From Methylocystaceae bacterium (lineage in GTDB: Bacteria > Pseudomonadota > Alphaproteobacteria > Rhizobiales > Beijerinckiaceae): 50,367 bases of DNA. Below, one piece after another: positions 25,980-36,233 of this stretch. The notes under the pieces were generated by a model. The model was not told the DNA's origin. It saw nothing but the letters and a program-made list of their open reading frames with translations, and searched no databases. The DNA lies in NCBI GenBank assembly GCA_003134075.1, contig PLAI01000193.1, forward strand, positions 1 through 50,367. Reading direction: 5' to 3'. Position 1 is the first letter of the stretch; each line of letters starts with the position of its first letter. Position numbers and translations under genes: made by a program.

Positions 25980-26747
25980 ATGAGTGGGGCGGAAGGCCTT
26001 GGGCCCGTGCTGGTGACCGGCGCGGCGCGGCGTATTGGCCTAGCCTTGGCCAAGGGATTCGCTGAAATCGGGCGCCCGGTGATCTTGCACGCTTCGCCCC
26101 GCTCCCTGCGGGAGGCGACGGCGGCGGCGGGGGCGCTGCGGGCGCGGGGCGCGCGCGCCGAGACCGTCGCGGCCGACCTTTCCGACGCGCTGGAGGCGCG
26201 GGGGCTGATCGAGCGCGCCGAGAGCGTCTTTGGGCCGCTGACGCTGCTCGTCAACAACGCCTCGGTGTTCGAGCCGGACGGCGCCGAGGATTTCTCGCTA
26301 GAGGTCTATGAGCGGCAGATGGCGATCAATCTGCGCGCGCCGCTATTGCTCGCGCAAGGCTTCGCCGCGCGGTTGCCGCCAGGCGCGGAGGGCGCCATCG
26401 TCAACGTGATCGACCAGCGGGTTTGGCGGCTGACGCCGCATTATTTCACTTATACGCTGACGAAATCGGCGTTGTGGGCCGCGACGCGGACGATGGCGCA
26501 GGCCTTCGCGCCAAAAATTCGCGTGAACGCGGTGGGGCCGGGCCCGGTGCTGCCAAACGAAAAACTTGGAAAAGAAGAGTTCGCGGCGGAGGTCGCCGGC
26601 GTGCCGCTGGGCCGTCCGGCCGATCTTTCCGAAGTCGTCGACGCCGTGATGTATCTGGCGCGCGCGCGCACCGTGACGGGACAGATGATCGCGGTCGACA
26701 GCGGCCAGCATCTCGCGTGGCGCACGCCCGATGTGCAGCCGGAGTAG
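25980..26747 (+). CDS. FolM/pteridine-reductase-like short-chain dehydrogenase
   Basis: This 255-residue SDR carries VTGAARRIGLALAKGF. The TGxxxRxG cofactor loop, with Arg instead of the usual Gly, is the mark of the FolM/PTR1 group, NADPH-dependent reductases of dihydropteridines or dihydrofolate. LVNNASVFEPDG is the NNAS block, and YTLTKSALW holds the YxxxK catalytic pair. The C-terminal VTGQMIAVDSGQHLAW is typical. It probably works in pterin or folate reduction in the cytosol, but other SDR substrates cannot be excluded. GGGGGG lies just before the ATG. It is divergent from the barrel gene and tail-to-tail with a small gene. Confidence 0.85.
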   Translation: MSGAEGLGPVLVTGAARRIGLALAKGFAEIGRPVILHASPRSLREATAAAGALRARGARAETVAADLSDALEARGLIERAESVFGPLTLLVNNASVFEPDGAEDFSLEVYERQMAINLRAPLLLAQGFAARLPPGAEGAIVNVIDQRVWRLTPHYFTYTLTKSALWAATRTMAQAFAPKIRVNAVGPGPVLPNEKLGKEEFAAEVAGVPLGRPADLSEVVDAVMYLARARTVTGQMIAVDSGQHLAWRTPDVQPE

Positions 26748-26840
26748 GGAACGTCGGGGGAGCCGGGTTGGACTGCTGCTCTGAGCCAAAGTCGCCGTTT
26801 TGGCGCGCCAAAACCCCGACCGCCCCTTCCAGCCGCTGCG

Positions 26841-27098
26841 TCAATCCGCGCTCGGCAGCCGTCTGATCGTAAATTCTATCCGGCCGTCGTCCAGTTGGCG
26901 CCAGAACTCTATCTCGGTCATATAGGCGGCCTTGGGATAAAGCTCGAACCATTCGCGCGCCTTGTCACGCGCGTCCACCCGCGCCATGGTGAAGGTTTCG
27001 CGCCGCCAGCCGTCGCCTCGGCCGGCGGATCTGGTCTGGCGGGCTCGTTGCGCGATCCGCCTGGCGACATCTCCTGGTCGGTTCGTTTCGAAGTTCAT
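26841..27098 (-). CDS. Small conserved-looking protein of unknown function
   Basis: An 85-residue protein starts after a strong GGAGG site. The N-terminal half is very basic (RRIAQRARQTR). The C-terminal half looks structured (AREWFELYPKAAYMTEIEFWR and DGRIEFTIRRLPSAD) and could form a helix plus two strands. Its strong ribosome site and sensible composition make it a likely gene rather than a shadow of the flanking frames. I recognise no family. It sits between the SDR and cca genes, with 81 bases to the cca stop. Confidence 0.6.
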   Translation of the reverse strand: MNFETNRPGDVARRIAQRARQTRSAGRGDGWRRETFTMARVDARDKAREWFELYPKAAYMTEIEFWRQLDDGRIEFTIRRLPSAD

Positions 27099-27179
27099 AT
27101 GCGCCTCCGCAGCCGAAGTTCGTTCAATCAGGCTAGCGCGTTTTCAATTCGAAGGGGAGTCGCGAATTGGGCGGCGCGT

Positions 27180-28418
27180 TCAATCCTCGCCGTTCGGCGC
27201 CACGTCCTCGAGCAATTGCAGCACGCGGCGCGGATCGCGCGGAAATCCGGCTCTGATCCAATTGGCCTGCAGCCGCTTGAGCGCGGCGCCCAAGGCGCGG
27301 CCGGGCGCGACGCCACGCGCCACGAGATCGGCGCCCTTGAGCGGAAAGGTCGGCGGCTCCGCTTCAGCGATGAATGTCGCGGCTTGTCGCCATCCCGCGT
27401 CGTCGGGCGGAGCGTCGCTCTCCGCATGCAGCAGCGCCAGCGCGTCGGCCGCGCCGGCGCGGCCATGCAGGAACAGCATCGTGTTTAGTTCATGCGGCGA
27501 AAAGCGCCCATCGCGCCCGTGCAGCTCCTCGACCAGCCCCGCCGCGAGCGCGAGGCGCGCATATTCTGCGTTGGAGAGGCGCAGCCGCTCGCGCAAACGC
27601 TTGGCGTCCTCGCGCACGACGATCGCGAGCGCGGCGAGGCGCGCGATCGGGTCGGGCGAAGCGCCCTTGGTCGCCTCGATGGCGACGAAGCGCTCCAGCC
27701 GCGCCGGATAGTCCATGCCCAGCAAAATCTCGATCACGCCGGCCCGCGACATTTCGCGAATCGTCGCCGCCGCCCGCCGCGCGATCAGAAGTTTGAGCAG
27801 TTCCGCGCGAATCCGCTCGCGCGACAGAAGGCTGAGACTTTCGCGCGCGAGAATCGCCGCATGCAGCCCCGGCGGGTCGAGCGGACCTTCGCCAATGGCC
27901 GCATGGAAGCGAAAAAAGCGCAGGACGCGCAGATAATCCTCGGCGATGCGCGTCGCGGGATCGCCGATAAAGCGAATTTTGCGTCGTTTCAGGTCGGCCT
28001 GGCCGCCGGTGTAATCGTGCAGACGACCGTCCGGCGACAGCGACAGCGCGTTGACGGTGAAGTCTCGGCGCAGCGCGTCTTGTTCGAAATCGCCGCCGAA
28101 ACGCACCTTCGCGGCGCGCCCATACGTCTCGACATCCTCGCGCAGCGTCGTCACCTCGAAAGGCTTCCCCTCCACGACGATCGTCATTGTGCCATGGGCG
28201 ACGCCGGTGGGGACGGCCTTCAGCCCGGCGTCTTGCGCGGCCTTGGCGACCGCTTCGGGCAAGGCCGCGGTGGCGATGTCGATCTCATGCGGCTCAAGAC
28301 CCAGCAGCGCGTCGCGCACGGCGCCGCCGACGATCCGAGATTCGCAACCGGTGGCGGCGAGCGCCACGAGCAGGCGCGCGAGCTTTGGATCGTTCAGAAC
28401 ACGGCTGGCGCCCGTCAC
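27180..28418 (-). CDS. cca: CCA-adding tRNA nucleotidyltransferase
   Basis: This 412-residue enzyme builds or repairs the 3'-CCA end of tRNAs. The nucleotidyltransferase head has RIVGGAVRDALLG (GGxVRD) and HEIDIATAALPE (the DxD metal pair), then FEVTTLREDVE, RRDFTVNALSLSPDGRLHDY and RFIGDPATRIAEDYLRVLRFFRF, all family blocks. A helical body follows. The start is GTG at 28418, whose GTGA overlaps the stop of the DUF6111 gene. The open frame continues upstream through that gene in another frame and is not used. The organisation with DUF6111 upstream and a divergent moxR operon is common in Hyphomicrobiales. Confidence 0.94.
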   Translation of the reverse strand: MTGASRVLNDPKLARLLVALAATGCESRIVGGAVRDALLGLEPHEIDIATAALPEAVAKAAQDAGLKAVPTGVAHGTMTIVVEGKPFEVTTLREDVETYGRAAKVRFGGDFEQDALRRDFTVNALSLSPDGRLHDYTGGQADLKRRKIRFIGDPATRIAEDYLRVLRFFRFHAAIGEGPLDPPGLHAAILARESLSLLSRERIRAELLKLLIARRAAATIREMSRAGVIEILLGMDYPARLERFVAIEATKGASPDPIARLAALAIVVREDAKRLRERLRLSNAEYARLALAAGLVEELHGRDGRFSPHELNTMLFLHGRAGAADALALLHAESDAPPDDAGWRQAATFIAEAEPPTFPLKGADLVARGVAPGRALGAALKRLQANWIRAGFPRDPRRVLQLLEDVAPNGED

Positions 28419-28672
28419 TCGAACCGCCCCGGAACAAGGCGACCGTTCTCGATATGAGCGGGCACATAGGTTCCTTGCTGGCGCGGCCCGAGGCCGACCA
28501 GCAAGAGGCCGGCGACGGCGACCACCAGCCCCGCGACGGTCAGCGTCGACACGACGCCCTTGGTCCAGAGTTCGGCGACGAAAGGCCAGCGCATCTGCAG
28601 CAGATGAAACAAGGCGTAGAGCGCGAACGGAGCGGAGAAGAACAGCGTGGTCTCGATAATGGCGCGCCACAT
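28415..28672 (-). CDS. DUF6111 family small membrane protein
   Basis: An 85-residue protein has two membrane spans (IIETTLFFSAPFALYALFHL and VVSTLTVAGLVVAVAGLLLV) and the conserved tail YVPAHIENGRLVPGRFE. That tail and the coupling to cca identify it as DUF6111, whose function is unknown. I start it at the ATG at 28672; the longer upstream frame is basic and lacks support. Its stop overlaps the GTG of cca, so the two proteins are translated together. Confidence 0.85.
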   Translation of the reverse strand: MWRAIIETTLFFSAPFALYALFHLLQMRWPFVAELWTKGVVSTLTVAGLVVAVAGLLLVGLGPRQQGTYVPAHIENGRLVPGRFE

Positions 28673-28960
28673 GGGCGAGGGAGCCTTCGTTGGCGCCTGC
28701 GAAGCGCGGTGTCGGGTTTTGGTTGTTATACACGCTTTGGCGAAGGCGCGCAGGCGAGGGACGGAACGGTTAACGCGCGCTGTAAATATGGGCGTCCGCC
28801 GCCATAATTCCCGCGCCTTTGCATTGAACATTAACCAATTGCCCAAGCCGGCGTCTTTGATATCGACAACGCCGCTTGGCGTTCTAAGCTATCATGCAAC
28901 GCGGAATCGCGCGCCGTCCCGGTTCCGCCAATTTCCTCCAACGCCAGAGTCCGCGCCCAA
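28673..28960. promoter_or_regulatory. Divergent promoter region of DUF6111-cca and the moxR operon
   Basis: These 288 bases lie between divergent operons and become A+T-rich around 28800-28890. I could not pick a well-matched promoter by eye and see no RNA gene. Confidence 0.4.
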
Positions 28961-29959
<999 letters not shown>

Positions 29960-29972
29960 CGTGGGCGCCAAA

Positions 29973-30899
29973 ATGGCTCTTGTCGCGGACACGCATTGGT
30001 TCGATCCGCGGGCGCCTCGTCCCGACGAGGGACGGGCGGCGGACGCGGCCGATCTCGCCAGCCGCTTGCCCCATGTCGTCGCCCAGGCGCGCGAGGTCGC
30101 GGGCAGCGTCGTGCATGGCGTGCATGGCCGCCGCCGCGCCGGCGCGGGCGAAACCTTCTGGCAGTATCGCCCTTTCGAGAGCGGCGAGTCCGCTCATCGC
30201 GTCGACTGGCGCCGCTCGGCGCGGGGCGACCAGCTGTTCGTGCGCGAGCGCGAATGGGAGGCCGCGCAAAATTATTTCGTCTGGGTGGACTGCTCCGCCT
30301 CGATGGCGTTCAAATCCTCGCTGGCGAGCGATTATAAAATCGACCGCGCCGCGGTGCTCGGACTCGCCGCCGCCGAGGTTCTGGTCCAGGGCGGAGAGCG
30401 CGTCGGCGCTCTCGGGCTGACGCCGGCGCTTTGCGCGAGAAACATCATCGATCGCCTCGCCGCTGTCATAAGCAACCAGCCGCCGGACTCCGGCGTTAAC
30501 GATATCGCGCCTTCGACCGCCCTGCCGCCTCGCGCGAAGCTCATTTTGGTCTCGGATTTCCTGTGCGATGTCGAAGAGCTCGCGACGCGTCTGCGCGAAT
30601 ATTCGCAAGCCGGCGCGCGCGGAGCCTTGCTGATGATTCTCGATCCGGCCGAGGAGAGCTTTCCCTTCGCCGGAGAGACATTGTTTCGCGACACCGACGG
30701 CGGCGCGCCTTTTCACGCCGGAGAGGCGCAGAGTCTGCGCGCCGCCTATGCCGAGCGACTTGCCGAGCATAAGGACAGTCTGCGGATCGCCGCGCGGGAC
30801 GCGGGCTTTCTGTTTCTCTTGCACCACACCGACCGTCCGGCGGCGGAGGCGGCTCTGGCGCTGCTGATGGGCCTCGGCGAAGGGATGGGGGCGCGGTAA
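29973..30899 (+). CDS. DUF58 domain protein (vWA-like MoxR partner)
   Basis: This protein of about 308 residues has the DUF58 signature: FWQYRPFESGESAHRVDWRR then SARGDQLFVREREWE. A von Willebrand A-like fold follows with VDCSASMAF (DxSxS-type metal site) and AKLILVSDFLCD. It is cytosolic and probably works with MoxR. The ATG at 29973 is taken; a GTG at 29961, two bases after the moxR stop, is also in frame and would add four residues. Its stop TAA overlaps the ATG of the next gene (TAATG), so translation is coupled. Confidence 0.9.
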   Translation: MALVADTHWFDPRAPRPDEGRAADAADLASRLPHVVAQAREVAGSVVHGVHGRRRAGAGETFWQYRPFESGESAHRVDWRRSARGDQLFVREREWEAAQNYFVWVDCSASMAFKSSLASDYKIDRAAVLGLAAAEVLVQGGERVGALGLTPALCARNIIDRLAAVISNQPPDSGVNDIAPSTALPPRAKLILVSDFLCDVEELATRLREYSQAGARGALLMILDPAEESFPFAGETLFRDTDGGAPFHAGEAQSLRAAYAERLAEHKDSLRIAARDAGFLFLLHHTDRPAAEAALALLMGLGEGMGAR

Positions 30900-33673
30900 T
30901 GGGTTTCGCCTTCGTGGCGCCCCTGGCGCTCCTCGGCCTGCTGGCGCTGCCCCTGATCTATTGGCTGCTGCGGGTGACGCCGCCCGCCCCGCGCGAAATC
31001 ATCTTTCCGCCGGTGAGGCTGCTACGCGACTTGGAGCCGCAAGAACAAACTCCGGTCAAGACGCCCTGGCCGTTGTTGCTGCTGCGTCTCGCGATCTCGG
31101 CGCTGGCCTCGCTGGCCATGGCGGGTCCGGTTTGGAATCCCGCGGGCCCGGCCGCCGCGGGCGGTCCTTTGCTGGTGGCGCTCGACGACGGCTGGGCGGC
31201 GGCGCCCGGTTGGGACCGGCGAGTCGCCGCGGCCGCCGGCCTCATCGAAGGCGCGGAGCGCGCGGGAACGGCTGTCGGCCTGATGTTGGCGTCCGAAGGC
31301 GCGGCGGCGCCGGAATTGACGGATGGCGCCCGGGCCGCGGAACATTTGCGCGCGGCCCGGCCAAAGCCTTGGCTGCCGGATCGCGGCCTCGCCGGCGCTC
31401 AGGTCAAAGCCTTCGCGCGCGCTCATAAAACCGCGCGCATCGTATGGATCGCCGACGGGCTGGAGCAGAGCGGGGCGGCGGAATTCGCGGCGGCGCTTCG
31501 AGAAGCGGGGGCGTCGGGCGCTGGCGTCGAAGTTCTCAAGGAAGAGGCTGCGCCGCTGGCGCTGGAGGGCGCCGCCAACGACGCGGCCGCCCTGGAGGTC
31601 TCGGTGCTGCGCGCCGGGCCGAGAGGCGACGGCGTGGTCGAGGCGCTCGACGACAAGGCGCGGCTGGTCGCCAGGGCGCCTTTCCAATTTGCCGGCTCCG
31701 ACAAGACAAAGGCGCGTTTCGATCTGCCGATCGAATTGCGCAACGAGGTGAGTTTTTTGCGCGTCGTCGGGGAGAATTCCGCCGGCGCCGTGGCCTTGCT
31801 CGACTCGCGCGGGCGGGTGCGGCGCGTCGCGATTGTCGGAGGCGCCGCCGGCGACGTGGCGCAGCCCTTGCTGTCGGCGGCATATTATCTCGAAAAGGCG
31901 CTCGCGCCCTTCACGCTGCTGCTGAAATCCAATCCCGGCGACGCCGACCCGGTTCTGGCCGCTCTGGCCGACCGCCCCAATGTTTTGGTGCTGGCCGACG
32001 AAAAGGTCGCGCCGGGAGAGGCCTTCGAGGCCTTGTCGAATTTTGTCGAGCAGGGCGGGGTGTTGCTGCGTTTCGCCGGACCGCGCCTCGCCAACGACCC
32101 CGACGATCTGACTCCGGTGAGGCTGCGCCGCAACGGGCGCGTGCTCGGCGGCGCGATGTCTTGGGATACGCCCAAGCGGCTCGCCGATTTCGACGGGGCC
32201 AGCCCGTTTTTCGGGCTCGCGGTCCCCGCCGACGTGGCCGTGAACAGGCAGATTCTGGCCGAGCCCGACCCGGGCCTCTCCGCCAAGACCTGGGCGCGGC
32301 TCGCCGACGGCACGCCGCTCGCGACCTTCGAGCGGCGCGGCAAGGGGGTCGTCGTGCTGTTCCATGTCGGCGCCGACGCGAACTGGTCGAACCTCCCGAT
32401 ATCGGGGCTGTTCGTCGAGATGCTCAAACGCATTTGCGCGCTGTCGAACGAAGGCGCGGCGGACCATTCGGCGAGCGCTCCGGACGTTGACCGCGCGACG
32501 CTGCCGCCCTTGCGCACGCTCGACGGTTTCGGCGTTCTCGGTGCCCCGCCGGCGACGGCGAAGGCGATCGGGGCGGATTTCCCCGGACGTGGCGACGCCG
32601 AGCATCCGCCTGGATTCTATGGCGTTCCGGGCGCCGAGACTGCGGTGCAAACCCTCGCGCCGGACGATTCCGTGCGGGCTTTCGATTTCTCCAAGTTCGA
32701 GCTTTCACCGCGGCCATTGGAGCGCGAAGCCGCCGTGCGCGATTTGCGGCCGCTGCTGTTGACGCTGATTTTTGTCGGGCTGCTGATTGATTGGCTGGTG
32801 CTGTTGTGGCTCTCCGGCCGGTTGCGGCTGGCGGCCGGCGTCACGGGTTTGGCCGTCGTTTGCGTGCTGGGAATGAGCATAAACGCGCATCCGGCGCGCG
32901 CCGACGCGCAAAAAACGGCGTCCAGCGCGCATGATCGCGACGCCGCGCTGAAAACACGGCTCGCCTATGTGATAAGCGGCGACGCGCGCATCGACGAGAC
33001 GAGTCGATCGGGCCTCGAAACGCTGTCGCGCACGCTCGATCAGCGCACCTCATTTTCGCCCGGCGATCCTGTTGGCGTCGATGTCGCCCGCGACGAACTC
33101 GCGTTCTATCCGATGCTCTACTGGCCGATCAACGCGCTCGCGCCGCAGCCCTCGGAAAAGACCGTCGCGCGCGTCGCCGCCTACATGAAGCAGGGCGGCA
33201 CGGTCGTCTTCGACACGCGCGACGCCCTGACCGCCCGGGCCAACGCGACGCCGACGCCCGAAGCCCAATGGCTGCGCGAACTCGCCAAGGGGCTCGACAT
33301 TCCCGAACTCGAAATCGTCCCGCGCGATCACGTCATCACCAAGACCTTTTATCTGCTCGACGGTTTTGTCGGGCGCTACGCCAATGGCGACACATGGGTC
33401 GAGGAGTTGCCGCCGGAGCGCGCCAACGACGCGCCGCGCCCCGTGCGCGCGACGGACAATGTTTCGGCCATCGTCATCACCTCGAACGATCTCGCCAGCG
33501 CCTGGGCGCAGGACAAGAGCGGGCGTCCGCTCTATCCGCTGACGCCGGGCGGCGCGCGTCAGCGCGAAATGTCGTTGCGCGGCGGCGTAAATCTGGTGAT
33601 GTACACGCTGACCGGCAATTACAAATCCGATCAGGTGCATGTGCGCGATCTGCTGCAACGGCTGGGGCAGTGA
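30899..33673 (+). CDS. BatA/DUF4159 membrane protein of the MoxR operon
   Basis: This 924-residue protein begins with the BatA-type N-terminal double span (LLGLLALPLIYWLLRV and PWPLLLLRLAISALASLAMA, residues about 5-75). A large periplasmic or cytosolic vWA-like part follows, then a further span near 620-645 (LLLTLIFVGLLIDWLVLLWL) and one near 650-665. From about 685 comes a DUF4159 domain: TRLAYVISGDARIDE, ELAFYPMLYWPINA, and a tail with VNLVMYTLTGNYKSDQVH. This fused arrangement is common in alphaproteobacterial MoxR operons. It may link the MoxR/DUF58 pair to the envelope. The DUF4159 fold resembles a glutamine-amidotransferase-like domain without known catalysis. Confidence 0.88.
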   Translation: MGFAFVAPLALLGLLALPLIYWLLRVTPPAPREIIFPPVRLLRDLEPQEQTPVKTPWPLLLLRLAISALASLAMAGPVWNPAGPAAAGGPLLVALDDGWAAAPGWDRRVAAAAGLIEGAERAGTAVGLMLASEGAAAPELTDGARAAEHLRAARPKPWLPDRGLAGAQVKAFARAHKTARIVWIADGLEQSGAAEFAAALREAGASGAGVEVLKEEAAPLALEGAANDAAALEVSVLRAGPRGDGVVEALDDKARLVARAPFQFAGSDKTKARFDLPIELRNEVSFLRVVGENSAGAVALLDSRGRVRRVAIVGGAAGDVAQPLLSAAYYLEKALAPFTLLLKSNPGDADPVLAALADRPNVLVLADEKVAPGEAFEALSNFVEQGGVLLRFAGPRLANDPDDLTPVRLRRNGRVLGGAMSWDTPKRLADFDGASPFFGLAVPADVAVNRQILAEPDPGLSAKTWARLADGTPLATFERRGKGVVVLFHVGADANWSNLPISGLFVEMLKRICALSNEGAADHSASAPDVDRATLPPLRTLDGFGVLGAPPATAKAIGADFPGRGDAEHPPGFYGVPGAETAVQTLAPDDSVRAFDFSKFELSPRPLEREAAVRDLRPLLLTLIFVGLLIDWLVLLWLSGRLRLAAGVTGLAVVCVLGMSINAHPARADAQKTASSAHDRDAALKTRLAYVISGDARIDETSRSGLETLSRTLDQRTSFSPGDPVGVDVARDELAFYPMLYWPINALAPQPSEKTVARVAAYMKQGGTVVFDTRDALTARANATPTPEAQWLRELAKGLDIPELEIVPRDHVITKTFYLLDGFVGRYANGDTWVEELPPERANDAPRPVRATDNVSAIVITSNDLASAWAQDKSGRPLYPLTPGGARQREMSLRGGVNLVMYTLTGNYKSDQVHVRDLLQRLGQ

Positions 33674-33682
33674 GGGCGCGCC

Positions 33683-35755
33683 ATGAGTGAACTCACCCTC
33701 GCCTTCACGCCGCTGCTGCCTTGGCCAGCCTTCGCGGTGCTGATCGTCGCCGCGCTTGGCGTTCTCGGCTTCGCGCTTTACGCCGGGCAGAAAAGCGCGG
33801 GATGGCGCGCGCTGGCCCTGGCGTTGCTGCTCGCCGCGCTCGCCGACCCGTCGCTGGTGCGCGAGCAGCGCGAGGCGCAAAAGAGCGTCGTCGCCGTCGT
33901 GCTCGACCGCAGCGAGAGCCAGACCCTCGGGGCCCGCATGACGCAGGTGGACGCGGCGCGCAAGGCGCTGGAAGACGCCTTCGCGAAAGCGCCCGACATC
34001 GAGCCGCGTTTCGTTTCGGTCGGGACCGGCGCCGACGGCACGCTGCTGTTTTCGGCGTTGGCGGAGGGGCTGAAGGATGTAGCCCCCGACAGGATCGGCG
34101 CCGCGATTCTCGTCACCGACGGTCTTGTCCACGACATTCCCGCCAAGGCCGAGGCGCTGGGTTTCAAGGCGCCGCTGCACGCGCTAATCACTGGCCATGA
34201 GGGCGAGCGCGACCGCCGCATCGAGCTTGTCGAGGCGCCGCGGTTTGGGGTCGTCGGCAGGGACCAAATTCTTCGCGTCAGAGTGGTCGACAGCGGCGGC
34301 GGTTTCGATCCGGCGATCACGATTGTCGCGCGGCGCGACGGACAGGCGATCGCCACGCTGCGCGCCAGTCCGGGCGAAATCGTCGAGATCCCCGTGCGCA
34401 TCGAACATGGCGGACCCAATGTCGTCGAATTGGAGACGCCCGTCGTCCCGGGCGAACTCACCGACATCGACAACAAGGCGGTGGTGGTAATCGAGGGCGT
34501 GCGCGACCGGCTCAAGGTGCTGCTGGTTTCCGGCGAACCGCATCCCGGCGAACGCGGCTGGCGCAATCTTCTGCGCGCCGACGCCAATGTGGAATTGGTG
34601 CATTTCACCATCTTGCGCCCGCCGGAAAAGCAGGACGGCGTTCCCGCCTCCGAACTGTCGCTGATCGCCTTTCCGACCGCCGACCTCTTCGGGCGCAAAA
34701 TCAACGATTTCGACCTCATCATCTTCGACCGCTATTCGAGCCAGACGCTGCTGCCGAGCGTATATTTCGACAATATCGTCGCCTACGTCGAAAACGGCGG
34801 GGCTTTTCTGGCGGCGGTCGGGCCGGATTACGCGACGCTGCGCGGGCTCTATTACTCGCCGCTGGAAAGCATATTGCCGGCGCGTCCAGACGGCGCGCTG
34901 TTCGAGCAGGCGTTTCGCGCGCATGTCAGCAAGGACGGCGAGAAGCACCCGGTCACGCGCGGCCTGGAGGGCTCGAAGACGACGCCGCCAGGCTGGGGCG
35001 AATGGTTCCGGCAGGTGAACGCCAATGTGCTGAAGGGCGACAGCGTGCTGCTCGGCGCCGAGGACAAGCCGTTGGTCGTGCTCTCGCGCGAGGGCAAGGG
35101 GCGCGTCGGCATGTTGCTGACCGATCAGCTGTGGCTGTGGGCGCGCGGTTTCGAGGGCGGCGGCCCGCATGTCGATCTGATGCGCCGCATGGCCCATTGG
35201 CTGATGAAGGAGCCCGAACTCGAAGAGGAAGCCTTGCGCGCGACGGCGAGCGGCCATGAGATTTTGGTGGAGCGCCAGAGTCTTAAGGATGAGACGCCGC
35301 CCGTGACGGTCACCGCGCCGTCCGGCGCGCGCGAGGAGATCGCGCTGGAGGCGGGCGAGCCCGGACTCTCGCGCGCAAGATTCAAGGCGAAGGAGATGGG
35401 GCTCTATCGCTTCGAGAACGGTGGCCTGACGGCGCTGGTCAACGTCGGCCCGGCCAATCCGCGCGAATTTCGCGAGGTGGCGTCGACCCCGGAAAAGCTG
35501 CGCCCGCTGGCTTCGGCGACCGGCGGCACGGCGCGGCGGCTTTCCACCGGCGCCTCGGACGAGATTACGATGCCGCGTATCGTTGAACTGCGCGACGCCA
35601 ATATGTTCGGCGGCGCCGACTGGATCGGCGTCAAGCGCGGCGCCGCCGGCGCGCTGAAGGGCGTCGAGGCGACGCCGCTGGGGATAGGGCTTTCGGCGCT
35701 GCTCGCCTTGCTGGGGGCGATTTTGTTTGTTTGGACATGGGAGGGGCGGCGGTGA
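33683..35755 (+). CDS. Large membrane protein of the MoxR operon (vWA/amidotransferase-like)
   Basis: This 690-residue protein starts nine bases after the previous stop. Two N-terminal spans (WPAFAVLIVAALGVLGFALY and ALALALLLAALAD) are followed by a vWA-like region (VVAVVLDRSES, AAILVTDGLVHDIP). Residues about 275-480 look like a class I amidotransferase-like fold (LKVLLVSGEPHPGER, DFDLIIFDRYSSQ, YVENGGAFLAAVGPDY). A C-terminal span (GIGLSALLALLGAILFVWTW) follows. The fold calls are by eye. Proteins of this layout are the usual last member of MoxR-DUF58-DUF4159 operons in the order, with function unknown. No terminator is visible in the 49 bases before the next gene. Confidence 0.85.
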   Translation: MSELTLAFTPLLPWPAFAVLIVAALGVLGFALYAGQKSAGWRALALALLLAALADPSLVREQREAQKSVVAVVLDRSESQTLGARMTQVDAARKALEDAFAKAPDIEPRFVSVGTGADGTLLFSALAEGLKDVAPDRIGAAILVTDGLVHDIPAKAEALGFKAPLHALITGHEGERDRRIELVEAPRFGVVGRDQILRVRVVDSGGGFDPAITIVARRDGQAIATLRASPGEIVEIPVRIEHGGPNVVELETPVVPGELTDIDNKAVVVIEGVRDRLKVLLVSGEPHPGERGWRNLLRADANVELVHFTILRPPEKQDGVPASELSLIAFPTADLFGRKINDFDLIIFDRYSSQTLLPSVYFDNIVAYVENGGAFLAAVGPDYATLRGLYYSPLESILPARPDGALFEQAFRAHVSKDGEKHPVTRGLEGSKTTPPGWGEWFRQVNANVLKGDSVLLGAEDKPLVVLSREGKGRVGMLLTDQLWLWARGFEGGGPHVDLMRRMAHWLMKEPELEEEALRATASGHEILVERQSLKDETPPVTVTAPSGAREEIALEAGEPGLSRARFKAKEMGLYRFENGGLTALVNVGPANPREFREVASTPEKLRPLASATGGTARRLSTGASDEITMPRIVELRDANMFGGADWIGVKRGAAGALKGVEATPLGIGLSALLALLGAILFVWTWEGRR

Positions 35756-35804
35756 GCATTGGGCGCTCGCCATCGGTTCGCGTCATAAAAGTCCGGGAGC
35801 ATAC

Positions 35805-36233
35805 ATGCCCTTTGTCTCGATCACGCGTTTGCGGGTGAGGTCGTGGAGATACCTCCCGGCGTTCTTCGTCGCGGCGTTCCGGTCGGCGTCGCAGGCGCGG
35901 CGGGCCGATGGCAACCTTGCTTTCAGTACTCTGCGCGACGCGCGTGGCGCCTTTTGGACGCGCTCGGTCTGGACCGACGAGGCCGCGATGAGAGCCTTCA
36001 TGACCGCGGGCGCGCATCGCGCGGCCATGCCGAAATTGCTCGAATGGTGTGACGAAGCCGCCGTCGCGCACTGGACACAGGATTGCGATCAGGAACCAGC
36101 CTGGGAAGAAGCGCATCGGCGGATGCGGCGCGAAGGTCGGGCTTCGAAGGTGAACCATCCATCCGAGGCTCACCGCCTCTTCGATGTGCCCGCTCCGCGA
36201 GTTGGAAGGGGAGGAAGCCTCCGGCTTAGGTGA
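35805..36233 (+). CDS. DUF3291/monooxygenase-like dimeric barrel protein
   Basis: A protein of 142 residues starts MPFVSITRLRVRSWRYLPAF. The pattern FVS-TRL-RSWR, then FSTLRDARGAFWTRSVWTDE and MRAFMTAGAHRAAMPKLL, is that of small proteins related to DUF3291 and spheroidene-monooxygenase-like domains (dimeric alpha/beta barrel). WCDEAAVAHWTQD closes the core. Whether it binds haem or has enzyme activity cannot be judged. The long in-frame extension upstream overlaps the MoxR operon end and lacks a ribosome site, so the ATG at 35805 is taken. Its last eight bases overlap the convergent zapE. Confidence 0.75.
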   Translation: MPFVSITRLRVRSWRYLPAFFVAAFRSASQARRADGNLAFSTLRDARGAFWTRSVWTDEAAMRAFMTAGAHRAAMPKLLEWCDEAAVAHWTQDCDQEPAWEEAHRRMRREGRASKVNHPSEAHRLFDVPAPRVGRGGSLRLR